NCBI GenBank assembly: GCA_016722705.1
Contig: JADKGN010000004.1
Span: 930,001 to 994,000 of the forward strand
DNA from: Candidatus Dechloromonas phosphoritropha
Lineage (GTDB): Bacteria > Pseudomonadota > Gammaproteobacteria > Burkholderiales > Rhodocyclaceae
Direction: 5' to 3'
Length of the DNA stretch: 64,000 nucleotides
Part shown: positions 21,427 through 31,668 of the stretch, one piece after another
Layout of the letters: every line of letters begins with the position of its first letter
How positions within the stretch are numbered: position 1 is the first letter of the stretch
The notes under the pieces: generated by a model
What the model was told of the DNA's origin: nothing
The model's input: the letters and a program-made list of their open reading frames with translations, nothing else
Databases searched by the model: none
Program-made: the position numbers and the translations under genes

Positions 21427-21962
21427 CTCCCACCCCGTTCGGCGCTCGCAACCAAGGCGCCGCCCGGGCGCGGGTAACGAACCCGGTGATCGTGATCAAT
21501 AAAACGGATCAATTCGCTGAGCGCCTGTTGATAGACAGCGCGTTTGAATTCGATGACAACATCAAGCGGAACCCAGTAATCATTCCAGCGCCAGGCGTCA
21601 AACTCCGGCCTGCTGTTCGCGCGCAAGCTGACATCGTTGTCGCGACCGACGAGACGCAACAGAAACCATATCTGTTTCTGCCCCTTGTAGGAGCCGCGCC
21701 ATTCGCGCTTGATCCAGTGTGTCGGCACTTCGTAACGCAACCAGCCTCTGGTTCTCCCGAGGATACGCACATGATCGGGCTGCAGCCCGATTTCCTCTTG
21801 CAGTTCACGGTACATGGCCTGCTCAGGCGTTTCGCCACGCTTGATGCCACCTTGCGGAAACTGCCAGGAGTGTTCGCGTATGCGCTTGCCCCAGAAGACC
21901 TCGTTCTTCGCGTTACAAAGGACAATGCCGACGTTCGGGCGATAGCCTTCACGGTCGAGCAT
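21423..21962 (-). CDS. rppH: RNA pyrophosphohydrolase
   Basis: Nudix hydrolase that converts 5'-triphosphate mRNA ends to monophosphate and so starts RNase E decay. The start at 21962 gives [17 protein letters not shown], the family N-terminus. The Nudix box is [25 protein letters not shown] (21-23 residue pattern with REL-EE). 179 aa. Divergent from proS, sharing a 111-bp gap. Open frame upstream of this start overlaps proS and is not real. Confidence 0.95.
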   Translation of the reverse strand: MLDREGYRPNVGIVLCNAKNEVFWGKRIREHSWQFPQGGIKRGETPEQAMYRELQEEIGLQPDHVRILGRTRGWLRYEVPTHWIKREWRGSYKGQKQIWFLLRLVGRDNDVSLRANSRPEFDAWRWNDYWVPLDVVIEFKRAVYQQALSELIRFIDHDHRVRYPRPGGALVASAERGGS

Positions 21963-22073
21963 GATAATCCTGCTAAATTGAAAGTTGCTAGTATTCTTCC
22001 ACAAAGCCAGCCCGCATGCAAAGCCGGTCCAACGTGTAAAATCCTCGGCTTGTACCGAATTCGCGAGCACCCC

Positions 22074-23804
22074 ATGCGCACTTCGCAGTTCTTTTTCACC
22101 ACCCTGAAAGAAGCCCCCGCCGACGCCGAGGTCGTCAGCCATAAACTGATGCTGCGCGCGGGCTACATCAAACGCGCTGCTGCGGGCATCTACACGTGGA
22201 TGCCGCTTGGCTTGCGCGTCCTGCGCAAGGTCGAAAACATCGTTCGCGACGAGATGGACAAGGCCGGCGCGCTGGAACTCCTGATGCCTGCGGTGCAACC
22301 TGCTGAACTGTGGCAGGAATCGGGGCGTTGGGAACAATACGGTCCGGAGTTACTGCGTTTCAAGGATCGCCATCAGCGTGAATTTGTCATTGGGCCGACG
22401 CACGAGGAGGTCATCACCGATGCCGTGCGCCGCGATGTAAAGAGCTACCGTCAGTTGCCAATTCACCTTTACCAGATTCAGACCAAGTTTCGCGACGAGA
22501 TCCGTCCCCGCTTCGGCGTCATGCGCGGACGCGAATTCCTGATGAAGGACGGTTACTCGTTTCATTCTTCGTTCCCGGATCTGCAGCGCGAATACCGGAA
22601 TATGTACGATACCTACAGCCGCATTTTCACGCGTCTGGGACTGAAATTCCGCGCTGTCGCCGCCGATACCGGCTCGATCGGCGGCACCGGCTCGCATGAA
22701 TTCCATGTCCTTGCCGATTCCGGAGAGGATGACATCGCCTACTGCCCGGATTCGGATTACGCTGCCAATGTCGAACTGGCCGAAGCACTGGCCCCGACTG
22801 CGCCACCTTCCGAAGCGACACAAGCCTTGACCAAAATCGCCACACCAGGCAAAACGGCCTGCGCCGACGTTGCGGAATTCCTCACGCTCACTCTCGACAG
22901 GATCGTCAAGGCCATCGCGGTCGTCAGCGAGAAGGCCTATGGCGGCAAGACCTTCACCCTGCTGCTGTTGCGCGGCGACCACGAACTCAATGAAATCAAG
23001 GCCAGCAAGATTCCCGGCCTGGCCCCCTTCCGTTTCGCCACGGAAGACGAAGTCGAGGAACATCTTGGCTGCAAACCCGGCTATATCGGGCCTGTTGCGG
23101 TCGACGGCGAAAAAGTGGCAATTTTTGCTGACCGCAGCGCCGTCGCCATGAGCGATTTCGTCTGCGGCGCCAACGAGGCAGGATTCCACCTGACCGGCGT
23201 CAATTTCGGCCGCGACCTGCCGGAACCGCAAGTCGCCGATATCCGCAATGTAGTTTCGGGTGACCCGTCGCCGGACGGCAAAGGCGTGCTGGATATCCTG
23301 CGCGGCATCGAAGTCGGCCATATCTTCCAGTTGCGCCAGAAATATGCCGCGGCGCTGAACTGTACCTATCTCGACGAGGGCGGCAAGAGCCAGATCATGG
23401 AAATGGGCTGCTACGGCATCGGCGTCTCGCGCATCGTCGGCGCCGCCATCGAACAGGACAATGACGCCAAGGGCATCGTGCTTCCTGCCGCCATCGCCCC
23501 CTTCGCTATCTGCATCGTGCCGATGGGTTACCACAAGAGCGATACGGTCAAAGCGACCGCCGACGGACTGTATGCCGATCTCAGGAAGGTCGGCGTTGAT
23601 GTGCTGCTCGACGACCGCAATGAGCGACCCGGCGTCATGTTCGCGGACATGGAACTGATCGGCATTCCACACCGGATCGTTATCGGCGAGCGCGGACTGA
23701 ACGAAGGCAAGCTAGAATATAAAGGTCGTCGCGATGCCGAACCGACGCTGGTTGATCAAGGAGGCATCATTGACATGATTTTGGGGAAGCTGTGCGCCGC
23801 CTGA
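22074..23804 (+). CDS. proS: Proline--tRNA ligase
   Basis: Class II synthetase of the bacterial type with an editing (INS) domain. 576 aa. Motif 2/3 regions are visible: [18 protein letters not shown] and [19 protein letters not shown]. The INS domain lies at about 225-400 and the anticodon-binding domain at the C-terminus ([21 protein letters not shown]). Start at 22074 gives [15 protein letters not shown], as in homologues; upstream frame is non-homologous. The 3' end overlaps a lytic transglycosylase gene by 13 nt. Confidence 0.97.
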   Translation: MRTSQFFFTTLKEAPADAEVVSHKLMLRAGYIKRAAAGIYTWMPLGLRVLRKVENIVRDEMDKAGALELLMPAVQPAELWQESGRWEQYGPELLRFKDRHQREFVIGPTHEEVITDAVRRDVKSYRQLPIHLYQIQTKFRDEIRPRFGVMRGREFLMKDGYSFHSSFPDLQREYRNMYDTYSRIFTRLGLKFRAVAADTGSIGGTGSHEFHVLADSGEDDIAYCPDSDYAANVELAEALAPTAPPSEATQALTKIATPGKTACADVAEFLTLTLDRIVKAIAVVSEKAYGGKTFTLLLLRGDHELNEIKASKIPGLAPFRFATEDEVEEHLGCKPGYIGPVAVDGEKVAIFADRSAVAMSDFVCGANEAGFHLTGVNFGRDLPEPQVADIRNVVSGDPSPDGKGVLDILRGIEVGHIFQLRQKYAAALNCTYLDEGGKSQIMEMGCYGIGVSRIVGAAIEQDNDAKGIVLPAAIAPFAICIVPMGYHKSDTVKATADGLYADLRKVGVDVLLDDRNERPGVMFADMELIGIPHRIVIGERGLNEGKLEYKGRRDAEPTLVDQGGIIDMILGKLCAA

Positions 23805-24403
23805 TCGCTATCCTGCTGTTTCTGAATGCTTCCGCTGCATTTGCCGGCGCGCAGATCTATGAGCCGCTGTCGGCAAGCGTGCAGGCAGCGCTGCACAAGG
23901 CTGTTTCCGACGCCCGACCGCCCTCCACCTCGTTCAGCAATCCGCTGGATGCGGTCGAATGGCTGACCGAGATGTCGCCACGACTGGAAAAGCGGATTCC
24001 CAACCGGGAATATCGCCTCGACCTGCTGCGCAGCATCCATTACGAAGCCACGCGCGCCGGGCTGGACCCGCAACTAGTGCTCGGCCTGCTGCAGGTCGAG
24101 TCCGGATTCCGGAAATATGCAGTTTCGACGGCCGGCGCCCGCGGCTACATGCAGGTCATGCCATTCTGGGTCAAACTGATCGGCCGGTCCGATGACAGCC
24201 TGTTCGACCTGCGCACCAACCTCCGCTATGGCTGCACCATCCTGAGACACTATCTGGACATCGAAAAGGGTGACCTCTTCCGCGCCCTCGGGCGCTACAA
24301 CGGCAGCCTCGGCAAGCCGGAATACCCGAACATGGTGCGCGCCGCCTGGCAGAAGCAGTGGAGTTACCAGAAGCCGGTCAGGCTGGCCCAAGCCGATCGC
24401 TGA
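23792..24403 (+). CDS. Periplasmic lytic transglycosylase (SLT domain)
   Basis: 203 aa. GTG start inside the proS 3' end, signal peptide ([19 protein letters not shown]), then an SLT domain with the catalytic motif [14 protein letters not shown] and [11 protein letters not shown], and [14 protein letters not shown] near the end. Cleaves peptidoglycan glycan strands in the periplasm. The proS-transglycosylase overlap is a recurrent arrangement in betaproteobacteria as I recall it. Its TGA stop abuts the ffh stop on the other strand (TGA then TCA). Confidence 0.88.
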   Translation: MRRLIAILLFLNASAAFAGAQIYEPLSASVQAALHKAVSDARPPSTSFSNPLDAVEWLTEMSPRLEKRIPNREYRLDLLRSIHYEATRAGLDPQLVLGLLQVESGFRKYAVSTAGARGYMQVMPFWVKLIGRSDDSLFDLRTNLRYGCTILRHYLDIEKGDLFRALGRYNGSLGKPEYPNMVRAAWQKQWSYQKPVRLAQADR

Positions 24404-25762
24404 TCAACGCCCCATGCCGGGGAGCATGCCCTTCATCCCGCGCATCAGTTTACCCATGCCGCCCCGGGAAACCATCTTCATCATCTTCTGCGACTGCTCG
24501 AACTGATTGAGCAGCCGGTTCACCTCCTGCACCTGAACCCCGGCGCCCAGCGCAATACGCCGCTTGCGGCTGGCCTTGAGGATTTCCGGCCTGGCGCGCT
24601 CGGCCGGCGTCATCGAGTTGATGATGCCCTCGACCCGTCCGACCATCTTGTTCTCGGCGCCGGCCGGTAACTGTCCCGCCGCTTGGGCGATCTGCGCCGG
24701 CATCTTGTCCATCAGCGCCGACAGCCCGCCCATGGCGCGCATCTGGGCGATCTGTTCCTTGAAGTCGTTGAGGTCGAAGCCCTTGCCGGATTTCAGTTTC
24801 CTGGCAAAGGCAATGGCCTTCTCCTCGTCGAGCCCCTTCTTGGCCTCCTCGATCAGCGACAGCACATCGCCCATGCCGAGGATCCGCGACGCCATCCGCT
24901 CCGGATGGAACGCCTCCAGCCCCGTCAGTTTCTCGCCGACACCGGCAAACTTGATCGGCTTGCCCGTGACGTGACGCACCGACAGCGCCGCACCGCCACG
25001 CGCATCACCATCTAGTTTGGTCAGCACGACGCCGGTCAGCGGCAAGGCTTCGCTAAAGGCCTTGGCGGTATTGACTGCATCCTGACCGAGCATCGCATCG
25101 ACGACGAACAGTGTTTCGATCGGATTAAGCGCCGCATGCAGGCGCTTGATTTCGGCCATCATTTCCCCGTCGACCGCAAGACGGCCGGCGGTATCGACGA
25201 GCAGGACGTCATGGTAATGACGTTTGGCCCAGTCGACCGCCGCCAGCGCAATCGCCTCCGGCTTCTCGCTGATGGTCGACGGGAAAAAATCGACCCCGGC
25301 CTGGCCTGCAACCGACTTCAACTGCTCAATGGCCGCCGGACGATAGACGTCGCAGGACACCACCAGCACCTTCTTCTTGTGGTTTTCCTTGAGGAACTTG
25401 CCGAGCTTGCCGACGGTGGTCGTCTTGCCGGCGCCCTGCAGGCCTGCCATCAGCATGATGGCTGGTGGCCGGGTACTGAAGCTGAGGCCTTCGTGCGCGT
25501 CGCCCATGACCCGGGCGAGTTCGCGATGAACGACACCGACCAGCGCCTGGCCGGGGCTCAGCGAGCCCATGACCTCCTCGCCGACCGCCTTATCCCTGAC
25601 CGCCGCGATGAAATCCTTGACCACCGGCAGCGCGACATCGGCTTCGAGCAGCGCCATGCGCACCTCGCGCAGGGCGTCGTTGATGTTGGATTCACTCAGG
25701 CGCGCTTCGCCCTTGAGCGTCTTCATGACGAGGGCAAGCCGGTTGGTCAGGTTATCGAGCAT
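24404..25762 (-). CDS. ffh: Signal recognition particle protein Ffh
   Basis: SRP54 GTPase that binds 4.5S RNA and targets nascent membrane proteins to FtsY. 452 aa. N domain, then G domain with GLQGAGKTTTVGKLGKFL, DVYRPAAIEQL, DTAGRL and TKLDGDARGG, then the Met-rich M domain (QSQKMMKMVSRGGMGKLMRGMKGMLPGMGR region in pieces). Divergent from the CcsA-family gene, 29 bp apart. Confidence 0.97.
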   Translation of the reverse strand: MLDNLTNRLALVMKTLKGEARLSESNINDALREVRMALLEADVALPVVKDFIAAVRDKAVGEEVMGSLSPGQALVGVVHRELARVMGDAHEGLSFSTRPPAIMLMAGLQGAGKTTTVGKLGKFLKENHKKKVLVVSCDVYRPAAIEQLKSVAGQAGVDFFPSTISEKPEAIALAAVDWAKRHYHDVLLVDTAGRLAVDGEMMAEIKRLHAALNPIETLFVVDAMLGQDAVNTAKAFSEALPLTGVVLTKLDGDARGGAALSVRHVTGKPIKFAGVGEKLTGLEAFHPERMASRILGMGDVLSLIEEAKKGLDEEKAIAFARKLKSGKGFDLNDFKEQIAQMRAMGGLSALMDKMPAQIAQAAGQLPAGAENKMVGRVEGIINSMTPAERARPEILKASRKRRIALGAGVQVQEVNRLLNQFEQSQKMMKMVSRGGMGKLMRGMKGMLPGMGR

Positions 25763-25791
25763 GGTGGATGGGCTTCTAGTAGAATCTGGGA

Positions 25792-26631
25792 ATGGCCGAC
25801 ATTGTAATTCAGCTTCTGCCCCACATCCTCGCCGCCCTTCTCTACGGTGCGCTAGGCATCCATTTCTGGAACACGAGATGGCGCGAACACGAGGGGCAAA
25901 GTATCGCCAGTCCCATGCGGCCGTGGGAACGACTGGCCATTGCGGCAGTCCTGCTGATCCACGCCGTCGGTCTCTACGGTGCCCTTTTTGGCGAAGCAGG
26001 CATGCACTTCTCGTTCAGCTTCGCCCTGTCGTTGATGATGTGGCTTGCCGTCCTGATTTACTGGCTGGAAAGCTTCATGGCGCGCATGGAAGGCATGCAG
26101 CCGATGGTCCTTCCGCTGGCTGCCATCTGCGCCGTATTACCAGTCATCTTTCCCCAGGTGCATTTGGTCGCCAATGCCGGCGCCACTGGCTTCAGGCTGC
26201 ATTTTCTGGCGGCCATGCTGGCCTACAGCCTGCTCACGCTCTCCGCGCTGCACGCGATTTTCATGGGCTTTACCGAAAACGCCCTGCACAAGCGCCTGAT
26301 GAGGCGCAGCCTGGCCAGCCTGCCACCCCTCCTGGCCATGGAATCGCTGCTCTTCCGCATGCTCCTTCTGGGCTTCATTTTGCTGACCTTGACGGTCGGC
26401 AGCGGCGTGTTCTTCTCAGAAGCCCTTTTCGGCAAGCCGCTGTCCTTCGATCACAAGACCTTGTTCGCCTTCGCTTCGTGGGGCATTTTCGCAACCCTGC
26501 TGGTTGGCCGCCACGCCTGGGGCTGGCGCGGCAAGCGCGCCCTGCGCTGGACGCTTGCCGGATTCTCCCTGCTGATCCTGGCCTATGTCGGCAGCCGCTT
26601 TGTCGTCGAGGTCATACTCGGCCGCGCGTGA
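25792..26631 (+). CDS. CcsA-family inner-membrane protein (YpjD/HemX-like)
   Basis: 279 aa with about eight predicted transmembrane helices. It belongs to the cytochrome c assembly/CcsA group of heme-handling proteins; conserved His lie in VHLVANA, RLHFLAAMLAYS and FDHKTLFAFASW. The role in c-type cytochrome maturation is inferred from the family; the YpjD subgroup is poorly studied. It sits next to ffh, as in many betaproteobacteria, followed by a degraded transporter gene and pilBCD. Confidence 0.85.
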   Translation: MADIVIQLLPHILAALLYGALGIHFWNTRWREHEGQSIASPMRPWERLAIAAVLLIHAVGLYGALFGEAGMHFSFSFALSLMMWLAVLIYWLESFMARMEGMQPMVLPLAAICAVLPVIFPQVHLVANAGATGFRLHFLAAMLAYSLLTLSALHAIFMGFTENALHKRLMRRSLASLPPLLAMESLLFRMLLLGFILLTLTVGSGVFFSEALFGKPLSFDHKTLFAFASWGIFATLLVGRHAWGWRGKRALRWTLAGFSLLILAYVGSRFVVEVILGRA

Positions 26632-26639
26632 GCCGTGGC

Positions 26640-26810
26640 TGAACTTGCCTGGCCGGCGGCATCGTGCTCGGCAACAACCTGGTCAATGCCAAGGCGGCGA
26701 CCCTCGTCAGCGTCATCGCCATTGAACTGGTCGGTGAAAAAAGCGGGGGCCGGCGGCGGGAACTCTGGTCACCACCTTTGGCATCCAGGTTTTCTCGCAG
26801 TCCACCCGGC
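26640..26810 (+). pseudogene. Remnant of a DUF21/CNNM (CorC-type) transporter gene
   Basis: Two short stretches in different frames match the N-terminal DUF21 membrane domain: 26649-26742 encodes AGGIVLGNNLVNAKAATLVS followed by VIAIELVGE, resembling the family block ILLGNNLVNxxAATLVSVIAIRLFGE; after a frameshift, 26759-26803 encodes GTLVTTFGIQVFSQS, resembling GTLLxTFxILVFSEITPK. The start, most of the DUF21 domain, the CBS pair and the CorC C-terminus are gone. Homologues are around 420 aa, so more than 85% has been lost. Many betaproteobacteria carry an intact gene between the CcsA-family gene and pilB. Matched by memory of the family consensus. Confidence 0.7.
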
Positions 26811-26894
26811 GCCGAGGCTGCCTAGCGCAGTCTTTACAAAAGAGGGGGTCCGTAGCATCATCGCTCAATCTAAACGGCATCTGACGCGCAACCA

Positions 26895-28610
26895 ATGTCC
26901 GCCATACTCCAAGCAAGCCCCCTCAGCGGTCTCGCCCGCGCCCTGGTACAGGCGGGACGGCTCAAGGAACCAGAAGCCGAACAGTTGATCAGCCAGGCTC
27001 ATCACGAAAGGCACTCGCTGATCGAACAGATCATTGCCAGCAAGAAGATTTCGTCGCTCGATCTTGCCCGTTTCGTGGCTGACACCTTTGGCTATCCACT
27101 GCTCGATCTGGCTTTTTTCGATGAAGCGCACATTCCTGCAAACGCCATCGACCGCAAGTTGATTGCCGCTCACCGGGTCATCCCGCTCAACAAGCGGGGA
27201 AATCGGCTCTCCGTGGCCATCGCCGATCCGACCAATCTGCGGGCGCTGGACGAAATCCGTTTTCAAACCGGCCTGGGCGTCGACCCCGTGGTCGTCGAAC
27301 ACCCGAAGCTGGTTCCACTGGTCGCCAAGTATGCTGAATCCGTGGAAGACACACTGAGGAGCCTCGCGACCGACGACATCAACCTCGACTTTCTTGACGA
27401 GGATTCGTCAGGCAAGGCGGATGATGCGACATCGCAGGAAATCGACGATGCCCCGGTTGTCCGGTTCCTCCAGAAGATGTTGCTTGACGCGATCAACGAT
27501 GGCGCATCCGACATCCATTTCGAACCTTACGAGAAGTACTATCGCATTCGCGTCCGCGTGGACGGTGTTCTGCGCGAAGTTGCGACACCGCCGCTGGCGA
27601 TCAAGGACAAGATCGCATCACGGATCAAGGTCATTTCACGTCTGAACATCGCTGAAAAGCGGGTCCCTCAGGATGGCCGGATGAAACTGGTTCTTTCGAA
27701 GAACCGCGCCATAGACTTCCGGGTGAGCACCTTGCCAACCCTGCAGGGTGAGAAGATCGTCATGCGGATTCTGGACCCGACCTCGGCGACGCTCGGAATC
27801 GAAGCCCTGGGTTATGAACCCGATCAAAAGGCGATACTGCTCCATGCCATCAGCCGCCCCTATGGCATGGTGCTGGTGACCGGCCCGACCGGCTCCGGCA
27901 AGACGGTGTCGCTATATACCTGCCTGAACATCCTGAACAAGGATGGCGTCAACATCTCGACGGCGGAAGATCCCGCCGAAATCAACCTGGCTGGCATCAA
28001 TCAGGTCAATGTCGACGACAAGGCCGGATTGACCTTCGCGGTTGCCCTGCGTGCCTTTCTGCGCCAGGACCCGGACATCATCATGGTGGGCGAAATTCGT
28101 GACCTGGAAACGGCGGAAATTGCCATCAAGGCCGCCCAGACCGGTCACATGGTCATGTCGACGCTACACACCAACGATGCCCCGGCCACGCTGACCCGCC
28201 TGATGAACATGGGCGTGCCAACGTTCAACATCGCCTCGAGCGTCCTGCTCATCACCGCGCAGCGCCTGGCACGCCGCCTGTGTAGCTGCAAGAAGCCGAT
28301 TGACGTGCCGGTCAATACCCTCCTCGAGGCGGGTTTTACCGAAGCAGACCTCGACGGCTCATGGACGCTATTCGGCCCCGGCGGTTGCGAGCGTTGCAAG
28401 GATACCGGTTACAAGGGGCGCGTCGGCATCTATCAGGTCATGCCAGTTTCCGAGGCAATCCAGCGACTGATCATGAGTGGGGCAGGTGAACTGGATCTGG
28501 CGGAACAGGCAGCCCGCGAGGGAGTAAGGAACCTGCGAGAATCCGGCCTGCTCAAGGTAAAACAGGGCCTGACCTCGCTCGACGAGGTTCTGAGCACAAC
28601 AAATGTATAA
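26895..28610 (+). CDS. pilB: Type IV pilus assembly ATPase PilB
   Basis: Hexameric cytoplasmic ATPase that drives pilus extension. 571 aa. N-terminal MshEN-like region (residues 1-150), then the secretion ATPase core with Walker A GPTGSGKT, Asp box region AEDPAEINLAGINQVNV, Walker B LRQDPDIIMVGEIRD and His box TLHTNDAPAT. A zinc tetracysteine is seen in CSCKK and CERCKDTGYKGR. First gene of pilB-pilC-pilD. No pilin gene is in the window. Confidence 0.96.
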   Translation: MSAILQASPLSGLARALVQAGRLKEPEAEQLISQAHHERHSLIEQIIASKKISSLDLARFVADTFGYPLLDLAFFDEAHIPANAIDRKLIAAHRVIPLNKRGNRLSVAIADPTNLRALDEIRFQTGLGVDPVVVEHPKLVPLVAKYAESVEDTLRSLATDDINLDFLDEDSSGKADDATSQEIDDAPVVRFLQKMLLDAINDGASDIHFEPYEKYYRIRVRVDGVLREVATPPLAIKDKIASRIKVISRLNIAEKRVPQDGRMKLVLSKNRAIDFRVSTLPTLQGEKIVMRILDPTSATLGIEALGYEPDQKAILLHAISRPYGMVLVTGPTGSGKTVSLYTCLNILNKDGVNISTAEDPAEINLAGINQVNVDDKAGLTFAVALRAFLRQDPDIIMVGEIRDLETAEIAIKAAQTGHMVMSTLHTNDAPATLTRLMNMGVPTFNIASSVLLITAQRLARRLCSCKKPIDVPVNTLLEAGFTEADLDGSWTLFGPGGCERCKDTGYKGRVGIYQVMPVSEAIQRLIMSGAGELDLAEQAAREGVRNLRESGLLKVKQGLTSLDEVLSTTNV

Positions 28611-28626
28611 CGGGGAAGGATAACGG

Positions 28627-29853
28627 ATGGCTACCGCCGCAAGGGCTAGAACCCTCACAATCAGGGAATACACTTTCGTCTGGGAAGGAAAGAACCGGGA
28701 CGGCAAGCCGGTTCGCGGCGAGATACGCGCGGCGACCGAGGCCGTGGTTCAGGCCAGCCTACGCCGCCAGGGGATCATGAACGTGCGAGTCAAGAAGGCG
28801 CGCTTCAAGGTAGGCGGCAAGGTCACGGACAAGGAAATCTCCCTATTCACGCGCCAACTCGCCACGATGATGAAATCTGGAGTGCCCTTGTTGCAGGCTT
28901 TCGACATCGTCGGTCGCGGCCACTCCAACGGCGCGGTTGCCAAGCTCCTGCTCGACATCAAAGCTGACGTCGAAACCGGCAGTTCGCTGTCGCAGGCGTT
29001 CCGCAAATACCCCCTGTATTTCGATGCGCTCTACTGCAACCTGGTTGCCGCCGGCGAACAGGCCGGCATTCTGGATACCCTGCTCGAACGACTCGCAACC
29101 TACAAGGAAAAAATTCTCGCGATCAAGAGCAAGATCAAGTCCGCCCTCTTCTACCCGATTTCCGTCATCGTCGTCGCCTTCGTCATCACCGCCGTGATCA
29201 TGATATTCGTCATCCCGGCCTTCAAGGACGTGTTCAAGAGCTTCGGTGCCGACCTGCCGGCGCCGACCCTGCTGGTGATAGCCATCTCGGACTTCTTTGT
29301 CGCCTACTGGTGGGCAATCTTCGGCATCATTTTCGGCGGGCTGTACTTCTTTTTCGAGTCATGGAAACGCTCGGAGAAGGTGCAAATGGCGATGGACCGC
29401 TTGCTTCTTCGCCTACCCATTTTCGGTGACATCATCCGCAAGGCGGTCATCGCGCGCTGGGCGCGCACGCTGTCCACCATGTTCGCCGCCGGCGTCCCGC
29501 TGGTCGAGTCGCTGGATTCGGTTGGCGGCGCCGCTGGAAACTACGTCTATAAGGCGGCCACCAAGCAGATCCAGGGTGACGTCGCCACCGGCACCAGCCT
29601 CACGAATGCGATGACCAACGTCAATCTCTTCCCCAACATGGTCACGCAGATGGTGGCGATCGGCGAGGAATCTGGCGCGCTCGACTCGATGCTTTCGAAG
29701 GTCGCCGACTTTTTCGAACAGGAAGTCGATGATGCCGTCGAGGGGATGTCCAGTTTGATGGAACCGATCATCATGGTGGTGCTCGGCACATTGATCGGCG
29801 GTATGGTGGTCGCGATGTACCTGCCGATCTTCAAGCTGGGTGCCGTGGTCTGA
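28627..29853 (+). CDS. pilC: Type IV pilus inner-membrane platform protein PilC
   Basis: 408 aa. Two GspF/T2SSF domains with internal repeats: FTRQLATMMKSGVPLLQAFD and ARTLSTMFAAGVPLVESLD, each followed by a membrane segment. Couples PilB/PilT motion to pilin addition. ATG 17 bp after pilB, preceded by GGGGAAGGA. Its stop overlaps the pilD ATG by 1 nt. Confidence 0.96.
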   Translation: MATAARARTLTIREYTFVWEGKNRDGKPVRGEIRAATEAVVQASLRRQGIMNVRVKKARFKVGGKVTDKEISLFTRQLATMMKSGVPLLQAFDIVGRGHSNGAVAKLLLDIKADVETGSSLSQAFRKYPLYFDALYCNLVAAGEQAGILDTLLERLATYKEKILAIKSKIKSALFYPISVIVVAFVITAVIMIFVIPAFKDVFKSFGADLPAPTLLVIAISDFFVAYWWAIFGIIFGGLYFFFESWKRSEKVQMAMDRLLLRLPIFGDIIRKAVIARWARTLSTMFAAGVPLVESLDSVGGAAGNYVYKAATKQIQGDVATGTSLTNAMTNVNLFPNMVTQMVAIGEESGALDSMLSKVADFFEQEVDDAVEGMSSLMEPIIMVVLGTLIGGMVVAMYLPIFKLGAVV

Positions 29854-30701
29854 TGCCTGTCGAGTCACTGGGCGGCCTGGCTGCCATAGCCGGGCTGCTC
29901 GGACTGTGTTTCGGCAGCTTTCTCAACGTCGTGATTCATCGCCTGCCCAAGATAATGGAGCGGGAATGGCAGGCGCAGTGCGCGGATTTGCGCGGTGAAC
30001 CGCCGTCGACCGCGGAAGCCTTGTCGCTGGCGCGCCCACGGTCCCGCTGCCCATCCTGTGGCCACCAGATCACCGCCCTCGAGAACATTCCGATCGTCAG
30101 CTACCTGCTGCTGCGCGGGAAATGCTCGAAGTGCGCAGCACCGATCTCACCGCGCTACCCGGTCGTCGAAGCGGTAACGGGCCTGCTTTCGGCTTACGCC
30201 GCCTGGCACTTCGGATCAACGCCTCAAGCGGCGGGGGCCATGATTATGCTTTGGGCGCTGATCGCCCTGACCGCCATTGATTACGACACCCAGTTGCTGC
30301 CGGACTCGATCACCCTGCCGCTGCTCTGGATCGGCCTGGCGCTCAACCTTGCCGGAGTCTATGTCGACATTTCCTCGGCGGTCATTGGCGCCATGGTCGG
30401 CTATCTGGCCCTGTGGTCGGTGTTCTGGCTGTTCAAGCTGACCACGGGCAAGGAGGGCATGGGCTATGGCGACTTCAAGCTCCTGGCCGCGCTGGGAGCC
30501 TGGCTCGGCTGGCAGATGCTGCCAGTCATCATCTTGCTATCGTCGGTCGTCGGCGCAGTGGTCGGCATCAGCCTGATCGCCTTCAATCGCCACGGACGCA
30601 ACACCCCCATCCCCTTCGGCCCCTATCTCGCCGCTGCCGGCATCATTGCCCTGTTCTGGGGGCCGTTGCTGACCCGCAGCTATCTCGGCCTGATGACTTG
30701 A
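29853..30701 (+). CDS. pilD: Prepilin peptidase / N-methyltransferase PilD
   Basis: 282 aa inner-membrane aspartyl protease (A24) that cleaves and N-methylates prepilins. The N-terminal cytoplasmic loop has the zinc cysteine pairs CPSCGHQI and CSKCAAP; the catalytic Asp residues are in ALTAIDYDTQLLPD and GYGDFKLLAALGAW. About eight membrane helices. Last gene of pilBCD; the coaE-zapD pair that often follows pilD is absent here. Confidence 0.96.
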   Translation: MPVESLGGLAAIAGLLGLCFGSFLNVVIHRLPKIMEREWQAQCADLRGEPPSTAEALSLARPRSRCPSCGHQITALENIPIVSYLLLRGKCSKCAAPISPRYPVVEAVTGLLSAYAAWHFGSTPQAAGAMIMLWALIALTAIDYDTQLLPDSITLPLLWIGLALNLAGVYVDISSAVIGAMVGYLALWSVFWLFKLTTGKEGMGYGDFKLLAALGAWLGWQMLPVIILLSSVVGAVVGISLIAFNRHGRNTPIPFGPYLAAAGIIALFWGPLLTRSYLGLMT

Positions 30702-30723
30702 AAATTCCGGGCTGTATCACCAA

Positions 30724-30752
30724 TTAGGCGGGGACGTCTTCTCGTTTATAAT
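30724..30752 (+). promoter_or_regulatory. Possible promoter of fmdB-DUF502-aspS
   Basis: Perfect TATAAT (30747-30752) with a weak TTAGGC -35 at 17 bp. It lies 21 bp before the fmdB GTG start. Confidence 0.5.
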
Positions 30753-30773
30753 CTTGGATTTTGGAGGATCCCC

Positions 30774-31037
30774 GTGCCGATCTACGAATATCGCTGTGAC
30801 TCCTGCGGCTTCCAGAAAGAGCATTTGCAGAAGATGAACGATCCGCGGCTCACAACATGCCCGGAATGCGGAACGGAAAGCTACAACAAGCTGCTATCGG
30901 CTGCCGGATTCCAGCTCAAGGGCAACGGCTGGTATGCCACGGATTTCAAGGGCGGCGGCAAACCCGCGGCCAAGGGCGAAAGCGCCCCGCCCTGCCAGGG
31001 AGGGACCGGAGCGTGCGCTCCGTGCGCCGCCAGTTGA
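30774..31037 (+). CDS. FmdB-family zinc-ribbon protein
   Basis: 87 aa. Starts with GTG (GGAGG spaced 8 nt) and the family sequence PIYEYRCDSCG...CPECG, a CxxC-CxxC zinc ribbon. The tail ([14 protein letters not shown]) has further Cys. Named for a putative regulatory protein of the formamidase cluster, but its molecular role is unknown. The fmdB-DUF502-aspS order is conserved in betaproteobacteria. Confidence 0.9.
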   Translation: MPIYEYRCDSCGFQKEHLQKMNDPRLTTCPECGTESYNKLLSAAGFQLKGNGWYATDFKGGGKPAAKGESAPPCQGGTGACAPCAAS

Positions 31038-31651
31038 TCAAACGCTACTTCCTTACCGGACTCCTGATCTGGGTGCCCCTGGTGATCACCGGCTGGGTAC
31101 TGTCTTTCATCGTCAGCACGCTGGACCAGTCGCTACTCCTGCTTCCCCAGGCGATTCATCCGCAAACACTCATCGGCTTTCCGATCCCGGGTGTCGGATC
31201 GCTTCTTACGCTCGCGATGATCCTGCTGACCGGCCTGCTGGCCACCAATTTCATCGGCCAGAAGCTGGTCGTCTGGTGGGAGATGCTTCTCGCGCGCATA
31301 CCCTTTGTCAATTCGGTCTATCACAGCGTCAAGCAGGTTTCCGACACGCTCTTCTCGTCAAGCGGCAACGCGTTCCGCAAGGCCTTGCTCGTCCAGTATC
31401 CGCGTGCAGGCTGCTGGACGATCGCCTTCCTGACCGGTAGGCCCGGCGGCGATGTCGTCAATCATCTGCAGGGCGAGTATTTGAGCGTCTACGTGCCGAC
31501 CACCCCGAACCCGACTTCCGGCTTCTTCCTCATGATGCCCCGCCAGGATGTCATCGAACTCGACATGACCGTCGACGAAGCCCTCAAGTACATCATCTCG
31601 ATGGGCGTCGTGGCGCCACCACTGCACACTCCTGCCATCAAAAAAACCTGA
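31013..31651 (+). CDS. DUF502 family membrane protein
   Basis: 212 aa, two predicted N-terminal transmembrane helices ([20 protein letters not shown] and [20 protein letters not shown]). Family blocks [18 protein letters not shown] and [17 protein letters not shown] are diagnostic of DUF502. Function unknown. GTG start at 31013 inside the fmdB 3' end with AGGGAGG upstream; a second GTG at 31022 is also possible. Confidence 0.9.
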   Translation: MRSVRRQLIKRYFLTGLLIWVPLVITGWVLSFIVSTLDQSLLLLPQAIHPQTLIGFPIPGVGSLLTLAMILLTGLLATNFIGQKLVVWWEMLLARIPFVNSVYHSVKQVSDTLFSSSGNAFRKALLVQYPRAGCWTIAFLTGRPGGDVVNHLQGEYLSVYVPTTPNPTSGFFLMMPRQDVIELDMTVDEALKYIISMGVVAPPLHTPAIKKT

Positions 31652-31668
31652 TTCAACCGGAAAGTTTC

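Noticed and set aside
22350..23672. Long open frame (440 codons) on the minus strand
   Set aside because: Antisense shadow of proS, without homology.
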